Source: Devosia pacifica
GTDB taxonomy: Bacteria; Pseudomonadota; Alphaproteobacteria; Rhizobiales; Devosiaceae
Reading direction: 5' to 3'
Assembly (NCBI RefSeq): GCF_014652635.1
Contig: NZ_BMZE01000001.1
Coordinates: 1,290,977-1,354,976 of the forward strand
DNA length: 64,000 bases
Below, piece by piece: positions 47,317 through 56,497 of this stretch. The notes beneath the pieces were generated by a model. It searched no databases. It saw only the letters and a program-made list of their open reading frames with translations, and had not been told where the DNA came from. The translations under genes and the position numbers were made by a program. Numbering within the stretch: position 1 is the first letter of the stretch; every line of letters begins with the position of its first letter.

Positions 47317-47335
47317 CAATGGGGTCGACTGCGGA
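47317..47335. repeat. Short dispersed repeat, second copy
   Basis: Nineteen bases starting CAATGGGGTCGACTGC match 1279-1297 except for one base. The copy lies in the gap before the AAA-protease gene end, close to other short GC-rich inverted segments (AATGGCGGCTTTCGCCGCTT). Confidence 0.55.
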
Positions 47336-47520
47336 ATGGCGGCTTTCGCCGCTTCTTGGCCAGAACCGGTCAGTCCGGAATCGGCCCCATTCCGGCCGCG
47401 TCTTGTCCAAGTTCGATTTCGGAGTCCGCTTGGAAAGCCGTCCGGGTGCAAGCGCCAATACATGGCGATCGGGCCCCAGGTGAGAGTTCTTTCAAAAGGA
47501 AGCTCCATCGCGACAACCCC

Positions 47521-49482
47521 TCACGGTCGAGAAGTGGGCAACCCGCCGCCTGTGTCGACCGTTGACGGTCTCTTCGGAAGCAGTCCCAATTCAACCACCG
47601 CAGGCTCATCTCTTTGTGCATGAGCCGAGGTGGTGGCGCTTTCGATTGTTTCGGTAATGGCTGCACCGCGCAGCACCCGCCGTTTGACAAGCTCGCTGGC
47701 CAGAGCGCGAATAGCCATCTCGTTCTCAGTGACCATTTCTCGCGCACGCTGCATCAAACGCGACAGCTGATTCTCGACCCATTCGTGCAGGTCCGCCCGA
47801 CTGGCCGCATTCGCACTCGGAATTTGCGAGGTTACCGACAGCTTGCCGTATAGCCCCCACGATTCTCGGGCCGACACGAGCAAACTGGTTGCTGCGGCAA
47901 GATCGTGTGCTGAACCCGCGTCTGGTCCCTTGCCAAGCAGCTCATCGGCCGCCCGTCCCGCAAGACCGATAGTGATCAGGTTCTCGATGTCCTCTCGCAA
48001 CGGATTACCGCTCGCACTCTCGGTCACTGTCACACCAGCCTTCGATGCCAATTGCACGATTGTTACTGAAGTGACCCCAACACCAAGTCGATAGGCGATG
48101 ACTGCATGCGCGGCTTCATGAAGTGCGAGGTGCAGGGTGTCTTCTGCGTCTTTTGTCTCCTCAGGAGCGAAAATGCTGACGAGGTCAAGAACGGTCATAT
48201 CTCGTTCGTGCTGCCGGGCAATTCCTTCTGCCTGCCGCACCGTCGACTCTATAAAGGCTGGTGACGCACCGATTGCGAGATTGCCGACCGTTTCTATCTC
48301 GCCGAGAGAGAACCGGTCGCCGAGATAGAAACGGAGAACCGAAACGGCTTCTTCCACCGTCGACGGCGGCAGAACCGAGACGCGTGTTTCGAGGCGACCG
48401 GGGCGGATGAGAGCCGGATCGAGCATGTCATAATGGTTGCATGCTCCGAGCAGCAGGATTTTCTTGCCGGACTGACGCACTCGGTCGATCTGAACGAGAA
48501 TGCCATCGACCACCGGCATCCACCAGTCTCGCCCCCGGGCGTCAAGCGCGCCGCGATTGGGGATCGACTGCAGTTCATCGATAAAGCCGATGGCACGATC
48601 CTCGGACAAAAGTCTGTCGATGAATTCGGCACAGGCCTTCGTCACAGCGCCGAGATGGCCGTCTCCGGCATTGAACCAGTCCTGGATTGAGGTTCGATGA
48701 AACGTCCACCCTGAGGATTTGGCAATCGAAGCAGCCAGTACAGTTTTCCCTGTTCCCGGAGGGCCTTCCATCGTGGAAAAGCGCAATGCCGATTGCGGCA
48801 ACTGCCCGGTATCCACGCGGGCGAGGTCTGCAGCAAGCTTGTCCGCCCAGTCGCGCACGGGCGCGACCAGCGGAAGGGCTTCAAGAGTGGCAATGTGAGA
48901 GAGATCGGCAGGGGCGGACTTGCGCGCGCGAATGCGGGCCAGACGTGCGATACAATCTGTGGCCGATCCGCCCGCACCGATGGCGGCAACGGCTTCATGG
49001 AGACCGATCCCGACTAGATCAGCCTGGGTCAGCTTGCCGGAGCTGCCCCCAGTCACCTGCCGAATGACTTTCCGAACCACTTTCACATCTAGCTTTGTGA
49101 TCTCGATCACACGATCGGCCACCGCGTGGTATTCCGTGCCGATGGTATCTTCGGGGGTGGCACTGATTGCAATCGTTGAGAGTCCGCTACCAAGTGACCC
49201 GAGGAGGTCGAATTCATCTTTTCGGGAGCTGCTCCGACGTCCACGCTTGTAGGAATGCACTTCCACAGTTTTGAGCATCCGGTCGAGTGCGCGCTCGAGC
49301 GGATCACACCAGCTGTCTGACGGTACCTTGATGATCAGAGCCATCGCGGGAAGGCGAGGGTCGTCAATCACCCCGAGAATGTCCTTGCCCAGCGCATGCT
49401 GGGCAATGGCGACAGGCAGCGCGATCGCGGCCCGGGGACGATCGGAGGGGTCTTCGTTGGCCGTATTGAGGGATTCAAACAT
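47521..49482 (-). CDS. Soluble FtsH-like AAA+ ATPase with M41 zinc protease domain
   Basis: 653 residues. The N-terminal about 200 residues match no family I can name and contain no membrane span. The AAA+ domain has Walker A GPPGTGKT (240-247), a Walker B variant IGFIDE (298-303), sensor-1 Asn349 and an RPGR arginine-finger segment (360-363). The M41 domain has HEAAH (455-459), GLAGRAADELL (507-516) and a candidate third zinc ligand Asp527 in GSAHDLAAAT, in the order and spacing of FtsH. It is therefore predicted to be an active ATP-dependent protease, but cytosolic. GGAGAA precedes the ATG. It is the last gene of a three-gene leftward unit with a small protein and a PD-(D/E)XK-like protein. 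The substrate is unknown. Confidence 0.9.
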   Translation of the reverse strand: MFESLNTANEDPSDRPRAAIALPVAIAQHALGKDILGVIDDPRLPAMALIIKVPSDSWCDPLERALDRMLKTVEVHSYKRGRRSSSRKDEFDLLGSLGSGLSTIAISATPEDTIGTEYHAVADRVIEITKLDVKVVRKVIRQVTGGSSGKLTQADLVGIGLHEAVAAIGAGGSATDCIARLARIRARKSAPADLSHIATLEALPLVAPVRDWADKLAADLARVDTGQLPQSALRFSTMEGPPGTGKTVLAASIAKSSGWTFHRTSIQDWFNAGDGHLGAVTKACAEFIDRLLSEDRAIGFIDELQSIPNRGALDARGRDWWMPVVDGILVQIDRVRQSGKKILLLGACNHYDMLDPALIRPGRLETRVSVLPPSTVEEAVSVLRFYLGDRFSLGEIETVGNLAIGASPAFIESTVRQAEGIARQHERDMTVLDLVSIFAPEETKDAEDTLHLALHEAAHAVIAYRLGVGVTSVTIVQLASKAGVTVTESASGNPLREDIENLITIGLAGRAADELLGKGPDAGSAHDLAAATSLLVSARESWGLYGKLSVTSQIPSANAASRADLHEWVENQLSRLMQRAREMVTENEMAIRALASELVKRRVLRGAAITETIESATTSAHAQRDEPAVVELGLLPKRPSTVDTGGGLPTSRP

Positions 49483-49568
49483 GCAAATTCTCCATCGCGG
49501 CGCTCGGCCACGTCAAAATCGAAACTGGGAAAAGAAGAGGACACCAAAGGCGCGCCCTCGAGCAGGGG

Positions 49569-49883
49569 CTACTGCCGCGGCCCCGACGCGCGGGCAACTG
49601 CTTCAAGATCGGAAAGCAGCAAACCGTCGAGCCAGTCGAGAACCAGAGCGCATGCTGGTTCGCCATTTCTCGCATGGTGGCGCAGACCTTCACGAACCGG
49701 TGCAGGGACACCCTGGCGAGACACCCGGCCCATGATGCCGAAGCGGATCCCCAGCGCGACCATTGCAGCCGGGTCCATGTGCGGCGGGCAGTCCCGCTCT
49801 AGGGGCGCAAAGCCCATCTCGTTGGCAGGCTGAGGGAAGTGCACCTCGTTCGCGCTCGAACTGGTCTTGATCATGTCCATCAT
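49569..49883 (-). CDS. Small hypothetical protein of the AAA-protease unit
   Basis: 104 residues from ATG 49883. The ATG at 49874 is better spaced (9 nt) from the GAGGG element and may be the true start. There are no membrane spans or recognised domain. The middle (DPAAMVALGIRFGIMGR) and C-terminal part (CALVLDWLDGLLLSDLEAVA) look helical. It begins 3 nt after the upstream gene's stop and ends 86 nt before the AAA-protease gene, so the three are one transcription unit. A substrate-adaptor or inhibitor role is only a guess. Confidence 0.75.
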   Translation of the reverse strand: MMDMIKTSSSANEVHFPQPANEMGFAPLERDCPPHMDPAAMVALGIRFGIMGRVSRQGVPAPVREGLRHHARNGEPACALVLDWLDGLLLSDLEAVARASGPRQ

Positions 49884-49886
49884 CCC

Positions 49887-50753
49887 TCAAGCTGTTGCCA
49901 AACGGCATTTGCGGGCGAAACTGATCGCCACCGGACTCTCGTTCGCGCCACTACCCTCGTCATCGACAAAGCTCACCTGCACGTCCTCCTGACGCTCCGA
50001 CGTCGCGACGCGTTGTGGCCCCCTCCGGCTTTCGTCGGGTTCGACCATGCCTTTGAGGGCAATCTGGATGTGATGGGCATAGCGAGCCCGGAGGTGCCGC
50101 AGGCTGTCCCCGACACCGGGGCATTCGAGCAACTCATCGAGAGCCGCAAGGCCGATGACACGGTCGCGTCTGTCGTCCTCGGAACAATCAACGATCGCCA
50201 TTTCGACGCTCGAAACCAGCAGTCGCCTGCGGCCCATGAGAAGCGCATCGCGTGCCACGAGGCCTGCAGCGAGCATTTTCTGCTCGAGTTGTTCAAGAAC
50301 CGCGCGACCGTAGCTGCCCGTTGTCCTCTTCAGTTCGAGGAGGTAACCCACACCGCTCTCTCGATGAACGGCAAAGAGATCAGGCGTGTAATGCTCGACT
50401 GCATATACCCTTGGATCGAGCCGCAGAGCGACAAGCGCGTTCTTTTCATTGCTTCGAACCGCAGCCTGAGCAGCCTCAATAATCGGCAATTTGAAGTCGA
50501 CGGGCATCAGCGTGAAACCGCCGTCGTGCTCAAGTATGGTTCGCAGACCAGCTTCGAGAACTGCACCTTCGACACTCACAGCTGACCGTATGAAAGATGT
50601 GATCGGGCCAAAGGTCCCGAATGTCGGATCGGTGCGGTCTGCAGCAATGACGATGCCTTCGACGCCGTCGCGTGCAAGTGCCTCGAGGCTGCTTGTGAGA
50701 TCGGCGAAGCGCTCCGGCAGGACCGGAATAGGCGCATTTGAAATAGTCGACAT
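49887..50753 (-). CDS. Hypothetical protein with PD-(D/E)XK-nuclease-like motif
   Basis: 288 residues from ATG 50753 (GAAAGG 8 nt upstream). Longer readings lack an SD. The segment YTPDLFAVHRESGVGYLLEL, followed by KR, places Asp125, Glu140 and Lys142 in the D-x(14)-E-x-K arrangement of PD-(D/E)XK nucleases. The hydrophobic strands on each side and a helical, Glu/Arg-rich segment after it (RAVLEQLEQKML) also fit. The N-terminal 100 residues are unassigned. It is the first gene of the unit with the small protein and the AAA-M41 protease. Nuclease activity is inferred from this motif only; a nuclease-fold binding protein without activity is possible. Confidence 0.72.
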   Translation of the reverse strand: MSTISNAPIPVLPERFADLTSSLEALARDGVEGIVIAADRTDPTFGTFGPITSFIRSAVSVEGAVLEAGLRTILEHDGGFTLMPVDFKLPIIEAAQAAVRSNEKNALVALRLDPRVYAVEHYTPDLFAVHRESGVGYLLELKRTTGSYGRAVLEQLEQKMLAAGLVARDALLMGRRRLLVSSVEMAIVDCSEDDRRDRVIGLAALDELLECPGVGDSLRHLRARYAHHIQIALKGMVEPDESRRGPQRVATSERQEDVQVSFVDDEGSGANESPVAISFARKCRLATA

Positions 50754-52506
50754 GGAAAGGGCCTTTCTATTGAATACTTGAAAGGCGGATCCGAGCTGGG
50801 ACGCGGGCACACAGACATCCTCACCGGGGCACGAGCTACCGGCAGATCGACTGAAATGCGATGATACGGGTTGCGCCTCTGCAGCAGCCGCTGCGGTCTG
50901 CGAGCACCTGTCGAGATCAAGGAGAAACGTGACCCTTAGCTCTCGATCAGAAACCCGAGCCGACCTAACGCACCCGCGACCGATCCATGCTTCGGCATAC
51001 CGCCGAAGACAAAAATCAGCTCAACGTGGCGCTCGCCATCTGGAACTGGGTGGGCCAGTCGTTCACGCGGAAATTGCTGCCGACGTGATCGGACAACATC
51101 GAAACGATCGAAAAGGGGAGTTCCCGCAGCACGCGGGTCTTGGTATGGCTCTTCATAGCCGTGATCCTCTCGTACAGGTTCGCGGTCAGGTCCTCGAAGC
51201 GTGTTCCACCACCTTCGGGGGCCGCCTTTCCCTACGGAAATCTCAGGCGGTTGACCGGAGACGCGGAGGCTCCGCGTCGCTGGGTAACACTTGGTGAAGA
51301 AAAAGCAGCCGTCAAGATCCTGAGAAGACGTCTCCCGAACTTGTCGACTGTCATGGTTAACGATTGCGCGGACATCGATGGTCCTCGTTGCTCTGCTCTG
51401 ATCCGACTGCACCCAAATAGAGCACGCATCTCGAGCTTGAAGCGGAAGAATAGTGATCGACGGTCGTTGTAAGATTGGTAGGCCAAGTCATCACGATCGT
51501 CGAGCTGAGCGACTAATGGGCGGTGGCGCTGCGTAGTTGACGAATATGATACGCGAATCTCAATGGGAGACTTTCGTTGGAGTTGTTTCCCTCCATCGTC
51601 CATGGCGCTCAAAAACGGAACTGCGGGTCATCCATCAGACTTTTGGTCCGATGGCGACGACGGAACATAACAAGAACATCGGTTGTCTGGAAATCCGTTA
51701 CATAATTCTGGATTTTTGCCACACGGCTCTGAGAAAAAGTTATTACCTGAAGGAGTAACGGGGGTGTTCGAGGGGCAGTCGAAAACCTTTTTTTCGCTTT
51801 CGAAAAGTGAAGGCGAAATCTCTGGATAATTACGACTAGCGTATCGCAAGAACAGAAGCGAGTAGCGATCGGTAAGCCGGGCCATAAGCGGTTCGCGATA
51901 TGCGGGGTAGGAGCTGGCTCATTTCGCGGCAACGACGTCAAAACCAACTTCGCCTTGGCTGCGGACGATTTCGACTAGAATGGCCGCAAGGACAGGAACC
52001 ACGCCGGCGGATGATGTAATCCTAGGCACTGTCGTTGTTGCAGGCGCACATCAGACACAAGCTTGAGCCAGTCCAACCAAGCCCACGATCAGCAAGACAA
52101 AAGTCGAGGCGTCGCAGCGACGGTCGCATCAGGCAGAGTTTCGGGTTCCCGTCATGTAAGCTCTGCCGACACAACTTGTCACGAGGCTGATTGTCCGCTT
52201 CTGGCAGTTGCTAATTGTCGATAAGCGACAGAGGCGAGGCCGATCCCGGACTGTCCGCTCTTGGTTGCGGCATGACGGAAAGCAGCCGCTTGGCAAGGCT
52301 ACGTTGCAGTGGTCGGTTTGAGTCCACAAGCACGTGGGCGAGATATGTAGGAAGGTGGGAAATCTGACCACGTGAGCTAAATTGCCAGGAATCTGGCGAC
52401 GGACGCATGAGACATGTCTCAGCGCACGCTGAGCTCGAGTATCGCTCACCACGCGAGTTGGTGCGCCGCCCGGAGTCGAATTTACTCTGAACTCACCGAG
52501 CGTCGC
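50754..52506. other. Gene-poor stretch upstream of the PD-(D/E)XK gene
   Basis: About 1.75 kb between the start of the PD-(D/E)XK gene and the 3' end of the MFS gene. It should contain the promoter of the three-gene unit. A 46-codon minus-strand frame at 51016-51156 (MKSHTKTRVLRELPFS...) has a GAGAGG 9 nt upstream and reads protein-like, but continues an open frame without a start, so it may be the end of a broken gene. The part at about 51480-52000 is AT-richer than the rest of the window. No other gene is supported. Confidence 0.4.
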
Positions 52507-53877
52507 TCAGTCTCTTGCCCGTGCTATCGTGAAAAGCCCCGACAGTACCGCAAACCCGGCGGCCACCCACATGAGGGAAGCTAGATGGAAGCCGGTGCTG
52601 TATCCGATAAGAAGAGCAGCAGCCGCGGCACCGATCGACTGCCCAAGCAGTCTGGCGGTAGACTGCATGCCACTCGCCCCGCCACTTCGCTCTCGCGGCG
52701 CACTCATCAGCATGATGCGATTGTTTGGCGCCTGAAACATTCCAAAGCCTACTCCGCACACTAGCAGTGGCAGGATCGTGGCCCAGATTGATATCGAACT
52801 TTCGGCAAACGAAACGGCAAACAGGCCGAGCGCGAACACCGCCATGCCTGCGGCGCCAAGTAACTCGGCGCCGTTCCGGTCAGCAAGCCTTCCGGCAATG
52901 GGAGCTACCAAAGCTGTCGCGACGGGCCACGGGGTCAGTAGTAGCCCAGTCTCGACCTCGCTGCGGCCGAGAACATCGTGAAAGTAGAACGGAAGGGAAA
53001 CAAAAGCCAGAAACTGGGCGCAGAACGAGCATATCGAAGCCAGAACTGACAGGCGAAATCGCGGCAAGCGCAGTAGGTCGATAGGTAGCATGGGCGACGG
53101 TCTACTGAACTGACGGCGCGCCAAGAACACCGCTGCAACAACTGATACTGCCAACTCGACGAGAGCAAGCGCAATGTTGTCTCCGATGCTGCTTAGGCCC
53201 GATAGCAAGAAGCCGAAGGTCGCCGCGTTGAGAAGTGCGCTCAGAAAATCAAATCGTGCGCCGTTGAGAGGCGTGCGCGGGAGGGTCAATCGCCCAGTTG
53301 CAATGACAACAAGCGATAGCGGTAAATTGATGAGGAACAGCCAATGCCATGATGAGACGGCGAGAATTCCTGCCGCAATGGTTGGCCCGGCAGCAGCCGA
53401 CACCCCAACGACGAGAGCTATGCCGCTAATGCCCTTGCCTAGCTCGTTGGCCGGCATAATATGCCGAACTAACGCTGCATTGATGCTCATCAAAGCGCCT
53501 GCACCCAGGCCTTGGACGGCTCTGGCTCCAGCAAGCCACGTGAGGTCAGTCGCCATGGCGCAAAGAAGAGATGCTCCGGAAAAAATCACTATTCCCGTAA
53601 GATAGACTCGCCTGAAACCGATCGCCTCACCGAGCGCAGCAAACGGTAGCAGCGAGACTACAACGGCAAGCTGGTAGATGGTGACAACCCAGATTGCGTC
53701 GTTCGGCGAAACATTCTGATCGGCCGCGATTGCAGGCAAAGCTACATTGACGATGCTTCCGTCGAGCACGGCCATCACGACTGCTATCGCGATGGTGAGG
53801 AACGCAAACGTTCTTCTGGGTTTTGGGAGACCATCAGCTGGAGTCAGATCGCCGTCGGCGGCAGGAATAACGCTCAT
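52507..53877 (-). CDS. MFS transporter, DHA2 (EmrB/QacA)-like drug/solute exporter
   Basis: 456 residues, almost entirely hydrophobic, with 12-14 predicted spans. The motif LDGSIVNVALPAIAAD near residue 40 and the motif-C-like VGVSAAAGPTIAAGI are typical of DHA2 proton antiporters. GEAIGFRRVYLTG matches the conserved loop 2-3 motif. It starts 49 nt after the GntR gene with no clear SD and is the last gene of cluster C. It could export a toxic intermediate or an unrelated compound. Confidence 0.9.
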   Translation of the reverse strand: MSVIPAADGDLTPADGLPKPRRTFAFLTIAIAVVMAVLDGSIVNVALPAIAADQNVSPNDAIWVVTIYQLAVVVSLLPFAALGEAIGFRRVYLTGIVIFSGASLLCAMATDLTWLAGARAVQGLGAGALMSINAALVRHIMPANELGKGISGIALVVGVSAAAGPTIAAGILAVSSWHWLFLINLPLSLVVIATGRLTLPRTPLNGARFDFLSALLNAATFGFLLSGLSSIGDNIALALVELAVSVVAAVFLARRQFSRPSPMLPIDLLRLPRFRLSVLASICSFCAQFLAFVSLPFYFHDVLGRSEVETGLLLTPWPVATALVAPIAGRLADRNGAELLGAAGMAVFALGLFAVSFAESSISIWATILPLLVCGVGFGMFQAPNNRIMLMSAPRERSGGASGMQSTARLLGQSIGAAAAALLIGYSTGFHLASLMWVAAGFAVLSGLFTIARARD

Positions 53878-53926
53878 TCGATTTTTTCGATGTCAGGATT
53901 TCTTGCTGCAGCTTGCGATCAAGGAA

Positions 53927-54658
53927 TCAAATCGCGATGGATGACGGACTTTGATCTTCAAGTTCGCGCGAGAGTTCGGATTCAGGGGACGTGACTTTCT
54001 CGATCCTGCGCCAATGCTGAACGATCCGCTGACCGTTTCGGTAGATCAGTTCGCGGCTGAGTGCCTCTGCCCTTGCCTGCTGGCCGCGCCGTACAGCATC
54101 AAAGATCGTGACGTGATCCTGGTGGCTGCGCAGCATGTAATCAGGACTGAGCCAGCGAAAGCGGATGTCCTTGATCACCGGAATGTCGCGTGTTCGCTGG
54201 ATGGCAGCCCGAAGATGCGGATTGTCCGCTGCTTCATAGATCACGTCATGAAATTCGTGCGCCATTTGCTCCCAGCGCCTGACACTCTCGGGGCCCCACT
54301 CGTGCGACTCGACAATTTCGGCAGTATTGGCAATGTTGAGTTGCAGCTGTTGGATATGCTCGTCCGCGAGGCCTTTTTCAGCAGCCAACCGTGCTGCGTG
54401 GCCCGATAGCGTCGAGCGAAGTTCGTAAATGTCTTCAATATCCTTGGAGGTGTAGGTCTGGACCACAAAGCCACTGTTCGGGGTGTAGATCAATAGACCC
54501 TCCGCTGAGAGAATCGAAAGCGCAGCTCGCACCGGGGTGCGAGATACGCCGAGACTCTCCGCAAGGTCGATCTCGTTCATTCTGGTGCCGCCGCGGTAGT
54601 CACCTTCGAGAATCGCATCTCGAAGCCGCCTGACGATCATTTGACTGCGTGTGGTCAT
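53927..54658 (-). CDS. GntR family regulator, FadR/FCD type (cluster C)
   Basis: 243 residues from ATG 54658 with GGAGGAGA 7 nt upstream. A longer reading would run back into a hairpin. The winged HTH has LAESLGVSRTPVRAALSILS. The FCD domain follows with the metal-ligand pattern (EFHDVIYEAADNPHLR, SHQDHVTIFDAVRRG). It is encoded inside the cluster C operon rather than divergently. Candidate operators with GTATAC cores lie in the promoter gap at 61374 and 61557. Confidence 0.9.
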   Translation of the reverse strand: MTTRSQMIVRRLRDAILEGDYRGGTRMNEIDLAESLGVSRTPVRAALSILSAEGLLIYTPNSGFVVQTYTSKDIEDIYELRSTLSGHAARLAAEKGLADEHIQQLQLNIANTAEIVESHEWGPESVRRWEQMAHEFHDVIYEAADNPHLRAAIQRTRDIPVIKDIRFRWLSPDYMLRSHQDHVTIFDAVRRGQQARAEALSRELIYRNGQRIVQHWRRIEKVTSPESELSRELEDQSPSSIAI

Positions 54659-54676
54659 GAAAGGCTCTCCTCCATC

Positions 54677-54702
54677 GGCGGACCGCCTAAAGGCGATCCG
54701 CC
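54677..54702 (-). promoter_or_regulatory. Hairpin just upstream of the cluster C GntR ribosome binding site
   Basis: GGCGGACCGCC (54677-54687) and GGCGATCCGCC (54692-54702) pair with one mismatch around a 4-nt loop. It lies between the amidase stop and the GntR SD and ends a few bases before the SD. It may lower expression of the regulator and the MFS gene relative to the transport genes. Confidence 0.5.
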
Positions 54703-54722
54703 TTGCCGCTGAACGGACGTGA

Positions 54723-55433
54723 TTATTCGGCAACCTTGCGCTCGGAAGCGCCGTAGAGGCAACCGACCAGCATCTCGGTATCCATCACATCGCCAAATGT
54801 GGAGTAAATGCTGATCAACGACGCGTTGTGCTCTTCGTCAGTCAATGCAGCATTGCCATCGCTCACCATAATGGTCTTGTAATTCAGCATCATCGCGTCG
54901 CGTGCGGTCGACTCGCAGCACACATTGGTGACCGTGCCCGTAATCAACACGGTATCGATACCGGCAGCTTGAAGGCGCTCATGCAAGTCGGATGATCCCT
55001 GGATGAGGGCGCTGAAGCGATGCTTAAACACGGTTTCGTCTTCCGGCTCGACGATGAGATCAGGGTGCAGTTCATGTCCGATCGCGCCCATCACCATGTT
55101 TGCCTGACGTTTTTCGGCGCGGCTCTTGTCAAAGGCTACCATGTCGTACCAATGGGACCAGCTCTCGCGGCTTTCATCGGTGATGGTATTGCGAATCCAG
55201 AAGACCTTGCCGCCGGTTTCGCGGACGGTCGTAGCCAGCTTGTTGACGTTCGGCACGACGGAAACCGCTTCCGGTACGAACGCGGCTGCGTATTCTTCGA
55301 CCATGAAGGCGTTTTGAAGATCCACAACGATCAGTGCGGTCCGCGATGGGTCGAGATTGGCATGGATGTGTGCGTCGCCACGACGTTCGATTACGCGGTC
55401 GACGATGTGCTGGGGAATGGAAACCTTATGCAT
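54723..55433 (-). CDS. Isochorismatase-family cysteine hydrolase (amidase-like)
   Basis: 236 residues from ATG 55433 (AAGGAGA 6 nt upstream). Upstream in-frame sequence belongs to the ATPase gene antisense. The catalytic triad is visible: Asp38 in LIVVDLQNAF, Lys137 in TVFKHRFSALI and Cys172 in GTVTNVCCESTARDA. Relatives include N-carbamoylsarcosine, ureidoacrylate (RutB), biuret and nicotinamide amidohydrolases, so amide or ureide hydrolysis is likely. It sits behind the ABC ATPases and opposite an asparaginase-family gene. This points to uptake and deamidation of a nitrogen-rich compound. Confidence 0.9.
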   Translation of the reverse strand: MHKVSIPQHIVDRVIERRGDAHIHANLDPSRTALIVVDLQNAFMVEEYAAAFVPEAVSVVPNVNKLATTVRETGGKVFWIRNTITDESRESWSHWYDMVAFDKSRAEKRQANMVMGAIGHELHPDLIVEPEDETVFKHRFSALIQGSSDLHERLQAAGIDTVLITGTVTNVCCESTARDAMMLNYKTIMVSDGNAALTDEEHNASLISIYSTFGDVMDTEMLVGCLYGASERKVAE

Positions 55434-55453
55434 TTGACTTCTCCTTGTGAGGC

Positions 55454-56497
55454 CTAGGCCTTGATTGGGTGGCGCTCTGCAACTTTGGCGGTCTCGTCGA
55501 GCCGAATGCATCGCGCATAGCCGGCATCGGGTCTCGCCGCCGGCTCTGGCTGGGCAGCCGAACACTGCTCCAGGGCGAAGCCGCAGCGGGGTGCGAAGGC
55601 GCATCCCGGCGGCAGGTTGCGCAGATCGGGCGGGTTGCCCGGTATGGCTTCTATGTCGACGCTGCGATCCTGACCGCGAACGGTCGAGTTCAGCATGCCG
55701 ATCGTGTAGGGGTGGCGTGGGTTCAGCAGGATGTCGCGGGCAAGCCCGTATTCCACAAGCCGACCGGCATACATGACCGCCACTTTGTCAGCGATCTGCG
55801 CGGCGACTCCGAGGTCATGGGTGACGAAAATGATCCCCATGCCCATCTCTTCCTGCAATTTCTTGAGCAAGATGAGCACTTGGATCTGTACGGTGGCATC
55901 GAGTGCGGTGGTGGGTTCGTCCGCTAGCAGCAGTTTTGGGGCGCAGGACAGTGCCACGGCAATCATCGCGCGTTGACGCAAACCGCCGGAAAGCTCATGC
56001 GGATACGCCCGCAGTCGCCGCTCGGGCGATGGGACCCGGACCAGCTCGAGAAGTTCGAGAGCGCGCGCCGTCGCCTCTTTCCGGGTTTTGCCGAGATGGC
56101 GCATGACACCTTCGGCAATCTGATCTCCAATGCTGTAGACGGGATCGAGAGCGGTCATCGGCTCCTGAAAGATCATCGAAACCTTGGAACCGCGCATTGC
56201 GGTCAACTGACGGTTGCGCATCGCCAGGACGTCCTGACCATCAAGCGTGATATTCCCGCCAATGTGCGTGCGGCTTTCCGGCAGCAACCGCATTAGCGAG
56301 CGCATCGTCACCGATTTGCCGGACCCTGACTCGCCGATGATGCACAGCACCTCTCCTTTCTGGAGAGAGAAGGACACGCCGTTCACCGCCTGGACGGACT
56401 CTCGGCGGGTGGAAAACTCGACCGACAGATCCGAGACATTGAGAAGCTCGTCGGTCGAAAGGCTTGTTCCGGGTTCGCGGATCGCGGTGCTGGACAT
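55454..56497 (-). CDS. Dpp/Opp-type ABC transporter ATPase, DppD-like, cluster C
   Basis: 347 residues. Walker [13 protein letters not shown], signature LSGGLRQRAMIAVA, Walker [13 protein letters not shown], and the C-terminal CAFAPRCGFALEQC motif. Its ATG overlaps the upstream ATPase stop as TGATG. The order of the two ATPases is reversed relative to clusters A and B. Confidence 0.93.
   Translation of the reverse strand: MSSTAIREPGTSLSTDELLNVSDLSVEFSTRRESVQAVNGVSFSLQKGEVLCIIGESGSGKSVTMRSLMRLLPESRTHIGGNITLDGQDVLAMRNRQLTAMRGSKVSMIFQEPMTALDPVYSIGDQIAEGVMRHLGKTRKEATARALELLELVRVPSPERRLRAYPHELSGGLRQRAMIAVALSCAPKLLLADEPTTALDATVQIQVLILLKKLQEEMGMGIIFVTHDLGVAAQIADKVAVMYAGRLVEYGLARDILLNPRHPYTIGMLNSTVRGQDRSVDIEAIPGNPPDLRNLPPGCAFAPRCGFALEQCSAAQPEPAARPDAGYARCIRLDETAKVAERHPIKA

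Noticed and set aside
51016..51156. A 46-codon minus-strand frame with protein-like sequence
   Set aside because: It continues an upstream open stretch without a start codon and could be the tail of a broken gene. Kept only as a note in the intergenic entry.
50929..51297. A rightward frame with AAGGAGAAAC before a GTG
   Set aside because: The SD is good but the product is Arg/His/Gln-rich, with the look of antisense translation, and no homologous family is recognised.
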